A stretch of DNA of 64,000 bases from Solen grandis (taxonomy: Eukaryota > Mollusca > Bivalvia > Adapedonta > Solenidae), in contig CM037790.1 of the NCBI GenBank assembly GCA_021229015.1, positions 55,834,361 through 55,898,360 of the forward strand, written 5' to 3'. Below the pieces are notes generated by a model. It was not told the DNA's origin. It did not search any database and saw only the letters and a list, made by a program, of their open reading frames with translations. The translations under genes were made by a program, and so were the position numbers. This document shows positions 10,810 through 21,800 of the stretch, one piece after another (positions within the stretch are counted from its first letter, which is position 1; each line of letters starts with the position of its first letter).

Positions 10810-12550
10810 TGAACATTGACATTAACATAAACATGGCCTTTGTAGATTACCGTCTGGAAATTTCCTGCATCTGTAATACTGGTGGGGTTTCCGGTCCTCA
10901 CAGAAAACGAACAGTAGGTCGTGGTTCAATTCTTTATATTGCATATATGGAACTGCATATACATGTATAATACATGGTAGAAGAGTTACCCTGAAAATAC
11001 AATACTAACAGAGTCTTAGAAATACATCAAATATTCAATTACATGTATAAGGATTTCAATATTAACATCAGTCTTCTATATTTTCTCCAAATAAATGCAA
11101 ACTGACACTTTCATAAAAACAACGTACAAGTTCATAAGACATACATCATAGCTCAGTGGTTTCAAGCCTAAGTATATAAAAACACATATAATTCATATAT
11201 GAACATTTTACATATACATGACATATTACAATTTATCTCTCACCTAATCTATGGGAATGAGGCCATTCTCTCCTGCCAATCTCACTTAGTGATGTGTGCT
11301 GGTCACTGTTAAGAATTAAACAAAAGGGTTAAGTACATGCATGTTACATGTAGATAAAGACCAAGAAATACAGATTTCAAAGTAAGACCGCCATCTTACG
11401 TCATAAACAGCGAATAATATAAAACGTTACAGAGCAGCAACTACAATGAAACAGCTTCAAAATAGCGTTCTAGCAAGTCAAACAATTTACCTCTAAAAAC
11501 GCCCAAGAATCCAATATCCCAGCTAAACTACTTCTTCCATAAGAAACAAGCGGGAGACAAGAAAAACAAATGTCCTTCCTCAAGGAAAACTTCGAACCGA
11601 CTACCCTGCTGACCAGTCTTGCCAGGCCATATATGTCAGTGTCAAGCAAAGCAAGGTATCCACTCAAGCATAATCATGTGCAAAGCATGGGCATTGAGTG
11701 AACTAAAACTGAGTAAAAATCAAGAGGTATCAAGAGGGGTAATGGGGTAACAAACGGGAGAATGACATGTTTTCATGAAACTAATTAAATGGCCAAAACC
11801 TGACCCTACTACACATCTTGCAACAATTCCAATAGTTACATAAGAAATGAATTACCTATTGTAAAATGTATCTTTATTGATCTATAGAGTAGTTAATTTA
11901 TGGCATCTCAAATCATCATCATATATCTTCTATAATTAAATTACTTTCTGTACTTTTTGTCCTATATTTATTAATAATTTAATAATATAATTTTTTTTTT
12001 TTTTACTTTTTAGAATACACTTGTTAGAAATCTCTGAAACAAGGGGCCTACAGCTGTGGATCTTTGTCAGCTGTATTACAAACCCGCTGCTTGTAAATGA
12101 TGCATGCATATGTTATTAAAATATTCTGAATGACCTTGCTTTATTCAAGTCTTACTTCAAAAACATGTCCTTGGTGCTTTCATGGTCTCTATATCGTATT
12201 AATTAAAGAGACCCAGGTGCTCTCCATCAAAATCAGTCTTGTATTGTCAGGACTCCGCCGTGCACTGACCTGTAGATTGATTAAAGTTGACAACAGATGG
12301 CGCTGCCACAGCCGTCTGAACAAACTCCGGAGCAGTGGTTGAGATGATGACTTCATTGCAGATTCATAAGTTCAATATCACGTGACAGTGCAGTACTAAA
12401 TTAGTATTTACTAAGCCCAAAATTCGTCTGTAATTTTTATCAAGCCACATTAGTCCTCAAGGTTTTTAACAGTAATGATGCTGCAGAACAAAGCACTGAA
12501 ACTATTCTAGAGTCCACAGTTCTTGTCCATGTCAGTTTCAAAAAATAAAA
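10810..12550. other. intergenic, no gene seen
   Basis: About 1.7 kb of mostly AT-rich DNA. ORFs near 11470-11667 and 12130-12342 have no domain or splice context that I recognise. Confidence 0.45.
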
Positions 12551-12553
12551 AAT

Positions 12554-12555
<2 letters not shown>

Positions 12556-12591
<36 letters not shown>
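12556..12591. repeat. (AT)n microsatellite at the Penelope left flank
   Basis: An uninterrupted AT run, with a shorter AT run at 14566-14580 on the other side of the Penelope-like element. Insertion into, or creation of, simple repeats is common for this class. Confidence 0.9.
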
Positions 12592-12595
<4 letters not shown>

Positions 12596-12676
12596 ATTGC
12601 GGAAAGATTTTCCACACTACGGGAATGGAATAGACAAATATAAATGACGACAGGCCTCGTTTACAAGTTTATTTTT

Positions 12677-12711
12677 CCTCGACCGGTTTCATAAAGTAAA
12701 TCTTCAGGAGG
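12677..12711 (-). ncRNA. hammerhead-ribozyme-like motif, left arm
   Basis: On the minus strand the order is CCTC (stem I 5'), CTGAAGA (fits the CUGANGA core), a 10-base linker where stem II should be, GAAA, CCGG giving a tiny stem III, TC (GUC cleavage triplet), then GAGG (stem I 3', complementary to CCTC). Stem II pairs poorly (only about 2 bp), so activity is doubtful. Minimal stem III hammerheads are known from Penelope-like terminal repeats. Confidence 0.55.
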
Positions 12712-12844
12712 TACACATGCATAACAATAAACAAAATGCTTAGCAACAACGTCGTGATGACGTTACATTAATTTTTGTATAATAGGGGACGTCGCTCTAG
12801 GTGACACTATAAAACAACATTATGAAAATGCAGAAACTTCGACA

Positions 12845-13753
12845 GTGAACATCGGAGAAGTAGAAGATCTAAAACTAAGACCTATCGTCGCCGGACCAAC
12901 TTGCCTTACCAATAGACTCAGCAACTTGATTGATATCCTCCTGAAACCGTTAGTTAAACATGTACCGAGCTTTCTAAGAGATATTACAGATTTTTTAAAG
13001 CAATTAAAAACTTCAGTCCCTCTATATGCCTTTTTAGTCTCATTCGACGTTGAATCCCTATATTCAAACATTACTCATGAACTCGGAATTGAAGCAATTA
13101 CTTTTTGGCTTGACAAATATGGAGATGAAATACCAAGTCGATTTACTAAGGAATTTATTTTAGACGCACTTACTTTTATTCTCAAAAATAACACATTCGA
13201 ATTTAACGATATCTTTTACCGCCAAATTAAGGGAACAACAATGGGAACTTATGCAACACTAACTATTGGATATTTCGAACAGAAATTATATAAGAAAGTC
13301 AGTGAAGAATTTGGATTAGAATTTTCAACACAGTTTAAATCCTCGTGGAAAAGATTTTTAGAAGATTGTTTCCTTCCGTGGACAAGAACGACAGAAGAAC
13401 TTGATAAACTACTTAACATTCTTAATCAATTCAGTAAACATATCAATTTCGTCATGGATGTCATTGACACACAGTTACCATTCTTGGATTGCCATGTCAT
13501 GAAAAATAATACATCAGTAGAAACGGATATTTATTACAAACCTACGGACAGCAAAACATATCTCCTTTTTACATCATGTCATCCGAAACATACAAAAGTC
13601 AGTATACCTTTTTCATTAGCCAGACGCCTAAGAACAACAATTTCCAACGACGAAACATTTCAACGACGAGCAAAGGAACTAGAACAATATTTGATCAAGC
13701 AAAAATACCCACCAACGTTGATAAAAGCTGGAATAGAAAAGGCTAAATATTAG
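12845..13753 (+). pseudogene. Penelope-like reverse transcriptase, damaged
   Basis: Visible RT motifs are LRPIVAGPTCLTNRLS near the start, SFDVESLYSNI (catalytic Asp of motif A), GTTMGTYATLTIGYFE (motif B region) and RFLEDCF (motif C). The family normally has an Ala-Pro-containing stretch after the MGT of motif B and a DD pair in motif C. Here that stretch appears deleted in frame, and the first Asp is Glu. The N-terminal part of the RT is absent: the frame begins only about 40 bp inside the left arm boundary. At 13751-13753 a TAG ends the frame; the homologous reading continues in another frame (RNILINEK) into the endonuclease part. Inferred: a dead copy that needs help from an intact relative. 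Confidence 0.85.
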
Positions 13754-14319
13754 ATCGTAACATTCTTATAAATGAAAAAGCAAACAGTCAAAACCAAGAT
13801 ACAATAACTTACATCAGCACTTTTAATCCCCAAAACCCAGAAGTATTCTCAGAAATTTACCACGACATCAATATTTTAAAAAGAGATGCTCATATGAAAA
13901 ATGTTCTTCACAAATACACAATCATTAAAAGTAAACGTCAACCACCGAACTTGAAAAGACTTCCCACCAAAGCCAAATTTTCTGAAAATGAAAAGAGTCC
14001 TAAAATAACAAGATGTAACCGACCAAACTGTGGATTATGTGACCATTTAATTATAGGAGAATATTACAAATTACGAAACGAACAAACAATTTCGGTTAAA
14101 GAAAGCATGAATTGTAACGTTAAAAATGTCATCTATGTGATTATATGCAATGGGTACGGTGGAGAATATATTGGAGAGACAAACGATCTGAGAAAAAGGA
14201 TGACAGTGCATCGACAGCATATCAAGGACCCTGCAGTACGCAAACTCAAAGTAAGTGGACACATTGCGGATTGCAGCACAAGCAAAACAAAATTTACAGT
14301 TTTTCCAACATATAAATAA
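13754..14319 (+). pseudogene. Penelope-like GIY-YIG endonuclease part
   Basis: The frame through 13894 (first ATG) is open upstream to about 13753 and continues the RT after a single frameshift. A Cys-containing linker (CNRPNCGLCDHL) precedes the GIY-YIG core. The core reads VIYVIICNGYGGEYIGETND with a following LRKRMTVHRQHI, giving the expected Tyr, Gly, Arg and His residues. The domain nicks target DNA to prime insertion. The end at 14319 lies just before the right arm. Confidence 0.85.
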
Positions 14320-14497
14320 AAACAGACAGTATAGTTGCCAGAAGGAAAAAAGAAAAGTTTTTTTATAGACATGTTTAAACCTAATCTATACTGACGTTTT
14401 TGACGTCACCTAGAGTGACGTCCCCTATTATACAAAAATTAATGTAACGTCATCACGACGTTGTTGCTAAGCATTTTTTTATTGTTATGCATGTGTA

Positions 14498-14532
14498 CCT
14501 CCTGAAAATTTACTTTATGAAACCGGTCGAGG
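14498..14532 (+). ncRNA. hammerhead-ribozyme-like motif, right arm (core mutated)
   Basis: This is the inverted counterpart of the left-arm motif, with the same CCTC/GAGG stem I, GAAA and GUC. The first core reads CTGAAAA instead of CTGAAGA. In hammerheads this G (G8) is a catalytic residue, so this copy should be inactive. Confidence 0.55.
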
Positions 14533-14936
14533 AAAAATAAACTTGTAAACGAGGCTTGTCGTCATATATATATATATATATGATTGGTACTTACATACAG
14601 TGATGTATTTATTAGAGATATCTGTGGCGAAACTCTTACTACCGACAATTTGTACACATGTAATCAAACTCATGTTTTAATGAAGAAAGGAAATGTATTC
14701 TTTTACGTTTAACTACTGGTAGGCCTTAACGTTTAGTTTTCGGTACTCAACATCACAAAAACTATGTAACTTCGCCTATTCCGGAATCCATATTGTGTAA
14801 TATGGACCAATAATACAATAAGAAGGCGAGAAAAAACAACAACGACAACAAAAGATAAAAATAATGTGTGTATTTTCAGTGAGGAAACTCGCCCTTAAGT
14901 AAATTACTATTACTTAGCGGTAAGTATGATGGACCT

Positions 14937-15370
14937 GCGGTGATTTCCGGAGAGATGATGATGTAAGTCGTTGTTTCCTGGGAAATGATGACGTAGGTTT
15001 TTGTTTCCGGAGAGATGATGGCGTATATAGTTGTTTCCGAAGAGATGATGACGTATATAGTTGTTTCCGGAGAGATGATGACGTAGGTCGTTGTTTCCGG
15101 AGAGATGATTGCCTAGGTTGTTGTGTCCGAAGAGATGATGACGTAGATAGTTGTTTCTGGAGAGATGATGACGTAGATAGTTGTTTCCGGAGAGATGATT
15201 GCCTAGGTTGTTGTTTCCGAAGAGATGATGACGTAGATAGTTGTTTCCGGAGAGATGATGACGTAGATAGTTGTTTCCGGAGAGATGATGACGTAGGTCG
15301 TTGTTTCCGGAGAGATGATGACGTAGACAGTTGTTTCCGGAGAGATTGATATCGTAGGTCGTTGTTTCCG
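14937..15370. repeat. 30-bp minisatellite, about 14 units
   Basis: The unit is GTTGTTTCCGGAGAGATGAT plus GACGTAGATA. Units are well conserved, with variants GCCTAGGTTG and GACGTAGGTCG. Because 30 is divisible by three, the minus strand reads an artificial peptide repeat (ETTIYVIISP), which is not a gene. Confidence 0.93.
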
Positions 15371-15379
15371 CCCGTTTGT

Positions 15380-16858
15380 TCCTAAAATACTCAAGATATA
15401 CTCACCTCTTATTTGCTTGGTGTCGTTATGCATGTATTTACATGTCTAATTGAAAAACTGACGCAGCTAAGGTAAACTCCAAAACCTCCGCAACAATTTC
15501 GCGCTTAAAAAATAGCAAATGTAATTGTATTATTCAGTCAATTTTTGTTTAATGATTTTCGGTGGATTATAGGGATGTATCAGTGAATTAAATATGGTAT
15601 TTTCACTGTTTCAAGAGTGAAAATTACCATTTATATAATTTTTACTGTTTTGTAATGAGACTACTATAAGATGCTGTCCTATTTTTTCAAGACATTTAAA
15701 AATAATTCAGTCAATCATTTTTGAGGATATGACAGTTTCCAGGGATTTTTCAAAATTACAGACGGTTTATGAAAAAAGATAAATGATCACGTGACCGATT
15801 TTGACCAAACACATAGCGGTATTTTTGCAGGAGGTGAGCTATTTGAAAATACTTGAGCTGTGTTTTAATTTCTGAATGAACCTTTAGTATGAAGAATGAT
15901 AAGATCATAAAAGAAATACACCCGGATGTTTCTGAAAAGGTGTGTGTAGTGTACTCGCATGTCTGTAAATTCAGAGCTGGGAACCAGAACAGAGGCGTCT
16001 TATCCTTTATCTGGTGCCCGGTATCATGGCCAGTGTTATTAAAGTGTTTTGTTTGTTAAGAGTGGGACAGAGAGCAGATGTGCGTGTGTGTGTGTGTGTA
16101 ACTATAGTTATATATTCTACTTTCCATATTTTCTGTTCTAACTATCCCAACGCCTTCTCTGCTCTATACACTATTGGAATAATGCTATGATTCCTCTCTA
16201 CATACCGCAAATTCTTTCGTTCTTTTCATTCGTTACAAAATATGTTATGAAAGTTTTTTTCATACCTGTTTCGCATGGGATCACAATTTGTAGCACGTGT
16301 TACAAAAGTTATTTGTTACAAATGTGGTCTTCTTTAGCCTGAATACAATTTTTAACTGCTTGGTTAACACATTATTGTATTCGTGAAATATTCGCATTTT
16401 ACCAAGGATATGTAAAAAGATAAGTTTGTTTTCCTCTCATCTCAGGCGTGCCGCTATGGCCTACGTGACAAAGGTGAGACAAACCGTAAGCCAGTTATAG
16501 TTATTTTTTAAAAATATGTATTATTTATAGTTCATATTAAACAAAAAGAAATGAACCGCTTGTTTCAATTTTGAAATCGGCTGTGGTTATTTTATGTGAA
16601 TTTTAACACTTACAGTTTATAACTTCAAGAAATGCCGATCAATCGTCAGTGTCGGTGTTTTCCGTACACAGATCTGATTTTTTCTTCATAATTCGAATTT
16701 TTATTCAATTTCTACTTAAAATCTTAACATATCTATCATACCCGTAAAATATGAACAAATTAGAAAACACAAAGGGAAATGTCAATAAATATCACTTCCG
16801 ATCTCATATGTCGGTTTAAACTAAACCCCAGTCGGTCCTTTTGCAGACTGACCGTTCA
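15380..16858. other. intergenic, no gene seen
   Basis: AT-rich DNA with a short (TG)n at about 16081-16099. No coding signal was recognised on either strand. Confidence 0.5.
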
Positions 16859-17372
16859 ATGGCGGTAATTGTTTGTTTTTTGTTTTTTTCATTATTTATT
16901 CTTTCCATTTCAGTACATTTACATATTATGACATGATTACAATACATAATGTATAAATTTAATACAATGGAATTTATAAATCCATGAAGAAAATTTTATT
17001 AGCGGAAAAGGAAGAGTTTGAAATAAGGTAATAGTAGTCAGAATAAAAGTAGAAAAGGTACAAGAAAGTGAAGAAAAGATATACAGAGTATTGATTTAGA
17101 AAGGCACTGTAAAAGAGCATCCGATTTCAAATATGTTTCAGTTTTACTACTACTACTACTTATAATGATAATAATATAAAAAAAAACAAACAGACAGACA
17201 CAGACCAAAAAGAAATAGTAAAATAAAATACTGAAAAAAAGTGGTAGGAGTGTTTTTTTCTTTTACTTTTTATGTTATTTTTTTTTTAAATATTCATATT
17301 GAATATTAGAGAAAATGTCTCCACTTATTATTAAAAGATATTAATTTATTTTGTGTTAAATTTAAAAATTTT

Positions 17373-18881
17373 TTAAAAATTTTTAAAATTTTTATTTTCT
17401 GTATTGCATTTAATGCCTTGAAATATCATTTTGTAATTAAAATTTATTTCTAAATATTTTGTTTTTAAGAAAACACTTATTTCATTCCAAAATTGCTGTG
17501 TATATGTGCACTCCCAAAAAAGGTGTTCTATTGTTTCTATATTGCTATTACAAAAGTCACATAGACTGCTGTTTTTTATTTGAATTTTTGTTAAATATTT
17601 GTTGGTTGCTATTCTTCGCATTAAAATTTATACTGGAAATCTCGTAGATTAGTGTCTTTTGTTATTTTGAAGTGTTTCATATATACACATGGCCAGTCTA
17701 TGGCTTCATCATTTAAAATATTGTACCACTTATCTTCTGATTTTTTGTAATTTGTATTGATATTTTCAAGTTGTATATTATATACATTTTTATTTGGAGT
17801 TTTTGAATTTTAAAATTTTTTTAAATTAAAGGAGTAAATTGTTATTATATTTTTTTTAATTGATCGACAAACAATATTCCTTTGTCAAACCAATTTTTGT
17901 AGAAAATCGTTTTGTTATTAACTCTTATGTTTGAGTTATTCCATATTATATTTCTTCTATTTTCATCCTTTTCATAACACTGTTTCACATGATTCCATGA
18001 CTCGAGAATATCTCTTAAGAAAGTATTTCCATTACAAATTCTATTTATGTCATTGTTATTTAAGTTACATTCAAATATTAATTTGCCACCATGTTTGTTG
18101 AGTACGCTTTCATAAAATAATTTCCATTGTCCTTTATTTTCTTCATTTAATATTCTCTTTACCCTACATGATTTAATGGAATTCAAAAATAATCTTATGT
18201 TTGTTAATTTTAATCCACCATTTTTGTATTGCAAATATAGTATATCTCTTTTAATTTTATCCGGTTTGTTTTGCCATATAAAATTGAAGATCATTTTATT
18301 TATTTCTTGAATAGTTTTACTTGGAGGATTAGGCAAAACAGTAAAAGGGTATATGAGTTTTGGAAGTGCAAAAGTTTTGATAACAGTAATTTTACCTAGT
18401 AATGTGAGTTTTCTATGCTACCATTGCTTTAAACAATTATGAAATTCCTCGATTTTTTGTTCTGTATTGTACATGACATTTGTATGATTTTCATTAAAAA
18501 AGGTCATACCTTGAAATATTTAAATATTTGATTTTATTAAAAAATGTAGCATCATCAGCAAATAGTGTCTGTTTTATTTCAGTTTCATTTATTTTAATTC
18601 CAATAATTTCATTATCCTTCTGTATGTAGTTTGATAGTATCTCAATACAAATTATGAATAATGTCGATGAGAGGGGACATCCTTGTCGGACGCCTCTTTT
18701 AACAGGGAAGCTTTCACTTAAATGGCCAAAGTTAAAGTATTTCAGACATTTAAACATGAAATCATGATTAATTGTATCAAAACCTTTTTCAAAGTCTGAA
18801 AAGAATAATAAACCTGGTCTATTTTCCCTATTTAAATAATCTAATATTTCAAATATCAAACGAACATTTTCCCCAATATAT
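17373..18881 (-). pseudogene. LINE A ORF2, RT and C-terminal part
   Basis: On the minus strand the piece starts at the LINE B insertion with YIGENVRLIFEIL. It then gives FFSDFEKGFDTINHDF (motif A Asp), KRGVRQGCPLSSTLF (motif B), LFADDATFF (motif C, intact), a long connection region (17845-18336), and a C-terminal CDFCNSNIETIEHLFWEC zinc motif near 17500. Frame breaks around 18340-18490 and 17620-17840 interrupt it. RT of this clade copies its mRNA at a nicked target; here it is inactive. Confidence 0.85.
18861..18881. repeat. LINE B target-site duplication, left copy
   Basis: These 21 bp, starting CGAACATTTTCCCC, are identical to 24243-24263. Only one copy is needed to read the RT of LINE A continuously (QTGFMKNRYIGENVRL). 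Confidence 0.93.
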
Positions 18882-21800
18882 ATATTTTTTAAAAAAAAAA
18901 TCTTTATTATCCCCGTAATTCGATGGAAGTAGGTCGGGGACCCATCCTACTTACCACCTTACAATAACAATAATTTACATGAAAAATATATATTTTTTGT
19001 TACAATTTCAATCATAATTACATATATCTTAAACTCTTGATCTCTGTACGGGATATAAAGGAACAGAAAGTGTTTATACATGATAAATATGATACAATAG
19101 TACATAATCAATAGTAGGTAGCCTTTATAAAACAATAAATGGAGAATAAATTGTTCAAACATACAATCTTTTTCCAATATTTAATCTATTCTTAATTTAA
19201 TGATCTTGTGAAATTTGTTTTACAATTGCCCAATTTTGTTTTTCAGCATCACTTATTTTTGTTGATCTATAAATGGTCCATGATAATTTTAGACTTTCTT
19301 TCATACCATTTATAGAGGGGAGTATTTTCTTTTTCTTGCACATAAAAATGTATTTTTTTATATTCTAAAAACATAATATCATATTTATAATCTCGTCGGC
19401 AAGTCCTTAAAAGTATAATCCTTCTATTCATTGAAAAGAGTGGAGCTGATGTTTTAACAGTTTCGAATAAGAAATTTATTAATGGTTTTACTTTGTCACA
19501 TTCATAAAAAAGGTGGATTTAAGTTTCCTCGTAACATTCACAAAATGTACATAATTTGGTATCAGCTATTTTCATTTTAAAAAGCAGTGAATTAGTAGGT
19601 AAAATTCTGTGTAAAATTCTAATTTGCAACCATTGAATGTATGTATCCTTTGTATATTTGAAAATATAGCTATAAATCAAATTCCATCAATATCAGAATT
19701 TTCAAAAATAGTTATCCATTTTGCTTTACTAGTTGGAACATCAACATTCTTTATATATGTGTTATACACAAATTTATTTCCATCAATTTTGGTTAAAATT
19801 GGCTCTAAATAGCAGTTTAAACATGGATTATGAACATTCAAAAGGATATCTTTTTTCTCCTCTATGTTTAATTTAATCATAAACCTTTTCACCACATTTT
19901 TTAGACCAAAATATTGTAGGTAATTAACAGTCTTCCCTGTAATAGTTTCTAAATCAGATATAATAACAAATTCACCATTCTTGTTCAAGATGTCTTTCAC
20001 AAACCGAATCCCTTTTTCATAGAATACAGATATATATATATATACTTTGAATTAATCAGAAAATTTTCATTTTAAAACAGTGGTAAATTAAGCAATTGTT
20101 CATAGTTTACAAAAGAAAATTTATCTATATCTGAACTATATGCTTTCAATACATCTATCCAAAAGTTGTTTTTAATTTCTTTGATTAATTTTTCACAAAA
20201 AAAAATTAAACAATTTACCACAGTCAAATAAACATTCAGCAAGTTTATAACAATTTCCCTCGCTATTACAAATAATATTTTTCAACCATTTTAATTTCAT
20301 ACTTCTTTCATAGCTTTGTATGTCTATCATTCTAAGACCAGCTTCGTTATAATCTTTAATGGAAACTGTATTTTTTATTTTTGCTTTACCATCCCATACA
20401 AAACTATTTAAAATGTCACTAAGAGTTTTTATAAATGATTTTGCGGGAGATGGTAGACTTACGAATAGATTTGTTAATAATGGTAAAAGTAATGATTTAA
20501 CAACAGTTATTCTTCCAAGAGGTGTTAATTTTCTTCTTTTCCAATATGAGATGATGTTTTTTTACTTTTTCTTCTTGTTTTTGAAAATTTAGATTTACCA
20601 TTTTGCTAAGATCCACATCAAAATGTATTCCAAGTAATTTAAATTGTATGTCCCCCCATGATAGTTTCCATCTTGATTTAATTGAACTAGTGCTGTATTT
20701 TTTTGAACCAATCCAAATAACTTTAGTCTTGTCAAAATTGACATTTAGACCGGATATTGCTGAAAAATATTCTAAAATTTCTAAAACAGATTTCAGAGAT
20801 TGTTCAGAACCATCAAGAAACAGAGATGTATCATCGGCAAATTGTGATAAAATGTATTCTTCACCTTTTATTTTTATTCCCTTTATATTTTTAGATTGTT
20901 TTTTATTTTTATAGCTAGAATTTCTGCACACAGGATAAAGATATAAGAAGATATTGGGTTCCCCTGTCTACAGCCCCTACATATAGTAAAGAAATCTGAT
21001 AAAAATCCATTTATCTGTACACATACGTCTGTATTATATAAAAATATACGAATCCATTTTTTTAACATTTCTCCAAAATTAAAAAAGTTTAAAAAATGTT
21101 TTTTCTATGAAATTAAAAGACAATGAATCGAAAGCTTTCTCAAAATCAATAAGCACCAATAATCCAGGTATTCTATGATCCTCACAATATTTCATTATAT
21201 CATATACCAATCTAGTGTTTTCTCCAATAAATCTATCTTTAATAAAACCAGTTTGATCATTCGATACAATGGTATTTAATATTGTTTTTAATCTATTTGC
21301 TATGCTTCCAGATGCTAATTTATAGACAACATTTAACAGAGTAATTGGTCGCCAATTTTTTAGAAACTGTTGGGTTTATTTTCCTTCGGTATACATATAA
21401 TTGAACCCATTTTTATATTTCTTGAAAAAGAGCCTGTAGTAAAAGCATAATTTAGAGCTCTAACCACAAAATGTCCAATCTTTTTCCAATTTTTTTTTTG
21501 TAAAAATCACTTGTAAATCCATCACAACCCGGGCTCTTGTCATTTTTCATATTTTTTAATGTATAACTTACTTCTGAATAACTTAAAAGACCTTCCATTT
21601 CATTTATCTGATCCTTATTCAATTTTGTTATATTACAATTACTAAATTCTTTTTCTAAGTCAAAGTTTTGACTGGTATTTCTTGAACTAAATAAGATTGA
21701 TAAAAAAGAGAAGTTTCTTTCAGAATTTCTTGCTGATCAAAAATTCTTGAGCCATCTTCTTTTTCAATAAAGGGCATGGATTTATTTGTGATATGTTGTT

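Larger units (their letters stand above)
12646..14563 (+). mobile_element. Penelope-like element with 160-bp inverted arms
   Basis: Two nearly identical arms, 12646-12805 and 14405-14563, are in inverted orientation (pseudo-LTR-like). They enclose an RT reading frame followed by a GIY-YIG endonuclease, the gene order of endonuclease-bearing Penelope-like elements. The arms differ at only a few positions, yet the coding region has a frameshift, an N-terminal truncation of the RT and motif damage, so this copy is not autonomous. Each arm carries a hammerhead-ribozyme-like core, as reported for this retroelement class. Confidence 0.88.

Noticed and set aside
10649..10970. ORFs on both strands around the triplet repeat
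   Set aside because: They exist because of the (GTT/GCT/GAT)n repeat.
14937..15370. Possible CRISPR-like array
   Set aside because: Units are contiguous with no unique spacers, and the context is a eukaryotic genome.
15203..15433. 76-codon open frame with ETTIYVIISP repeats
   Set aside because: An artefact of the 30-bp minisatellite being a multiple of three.
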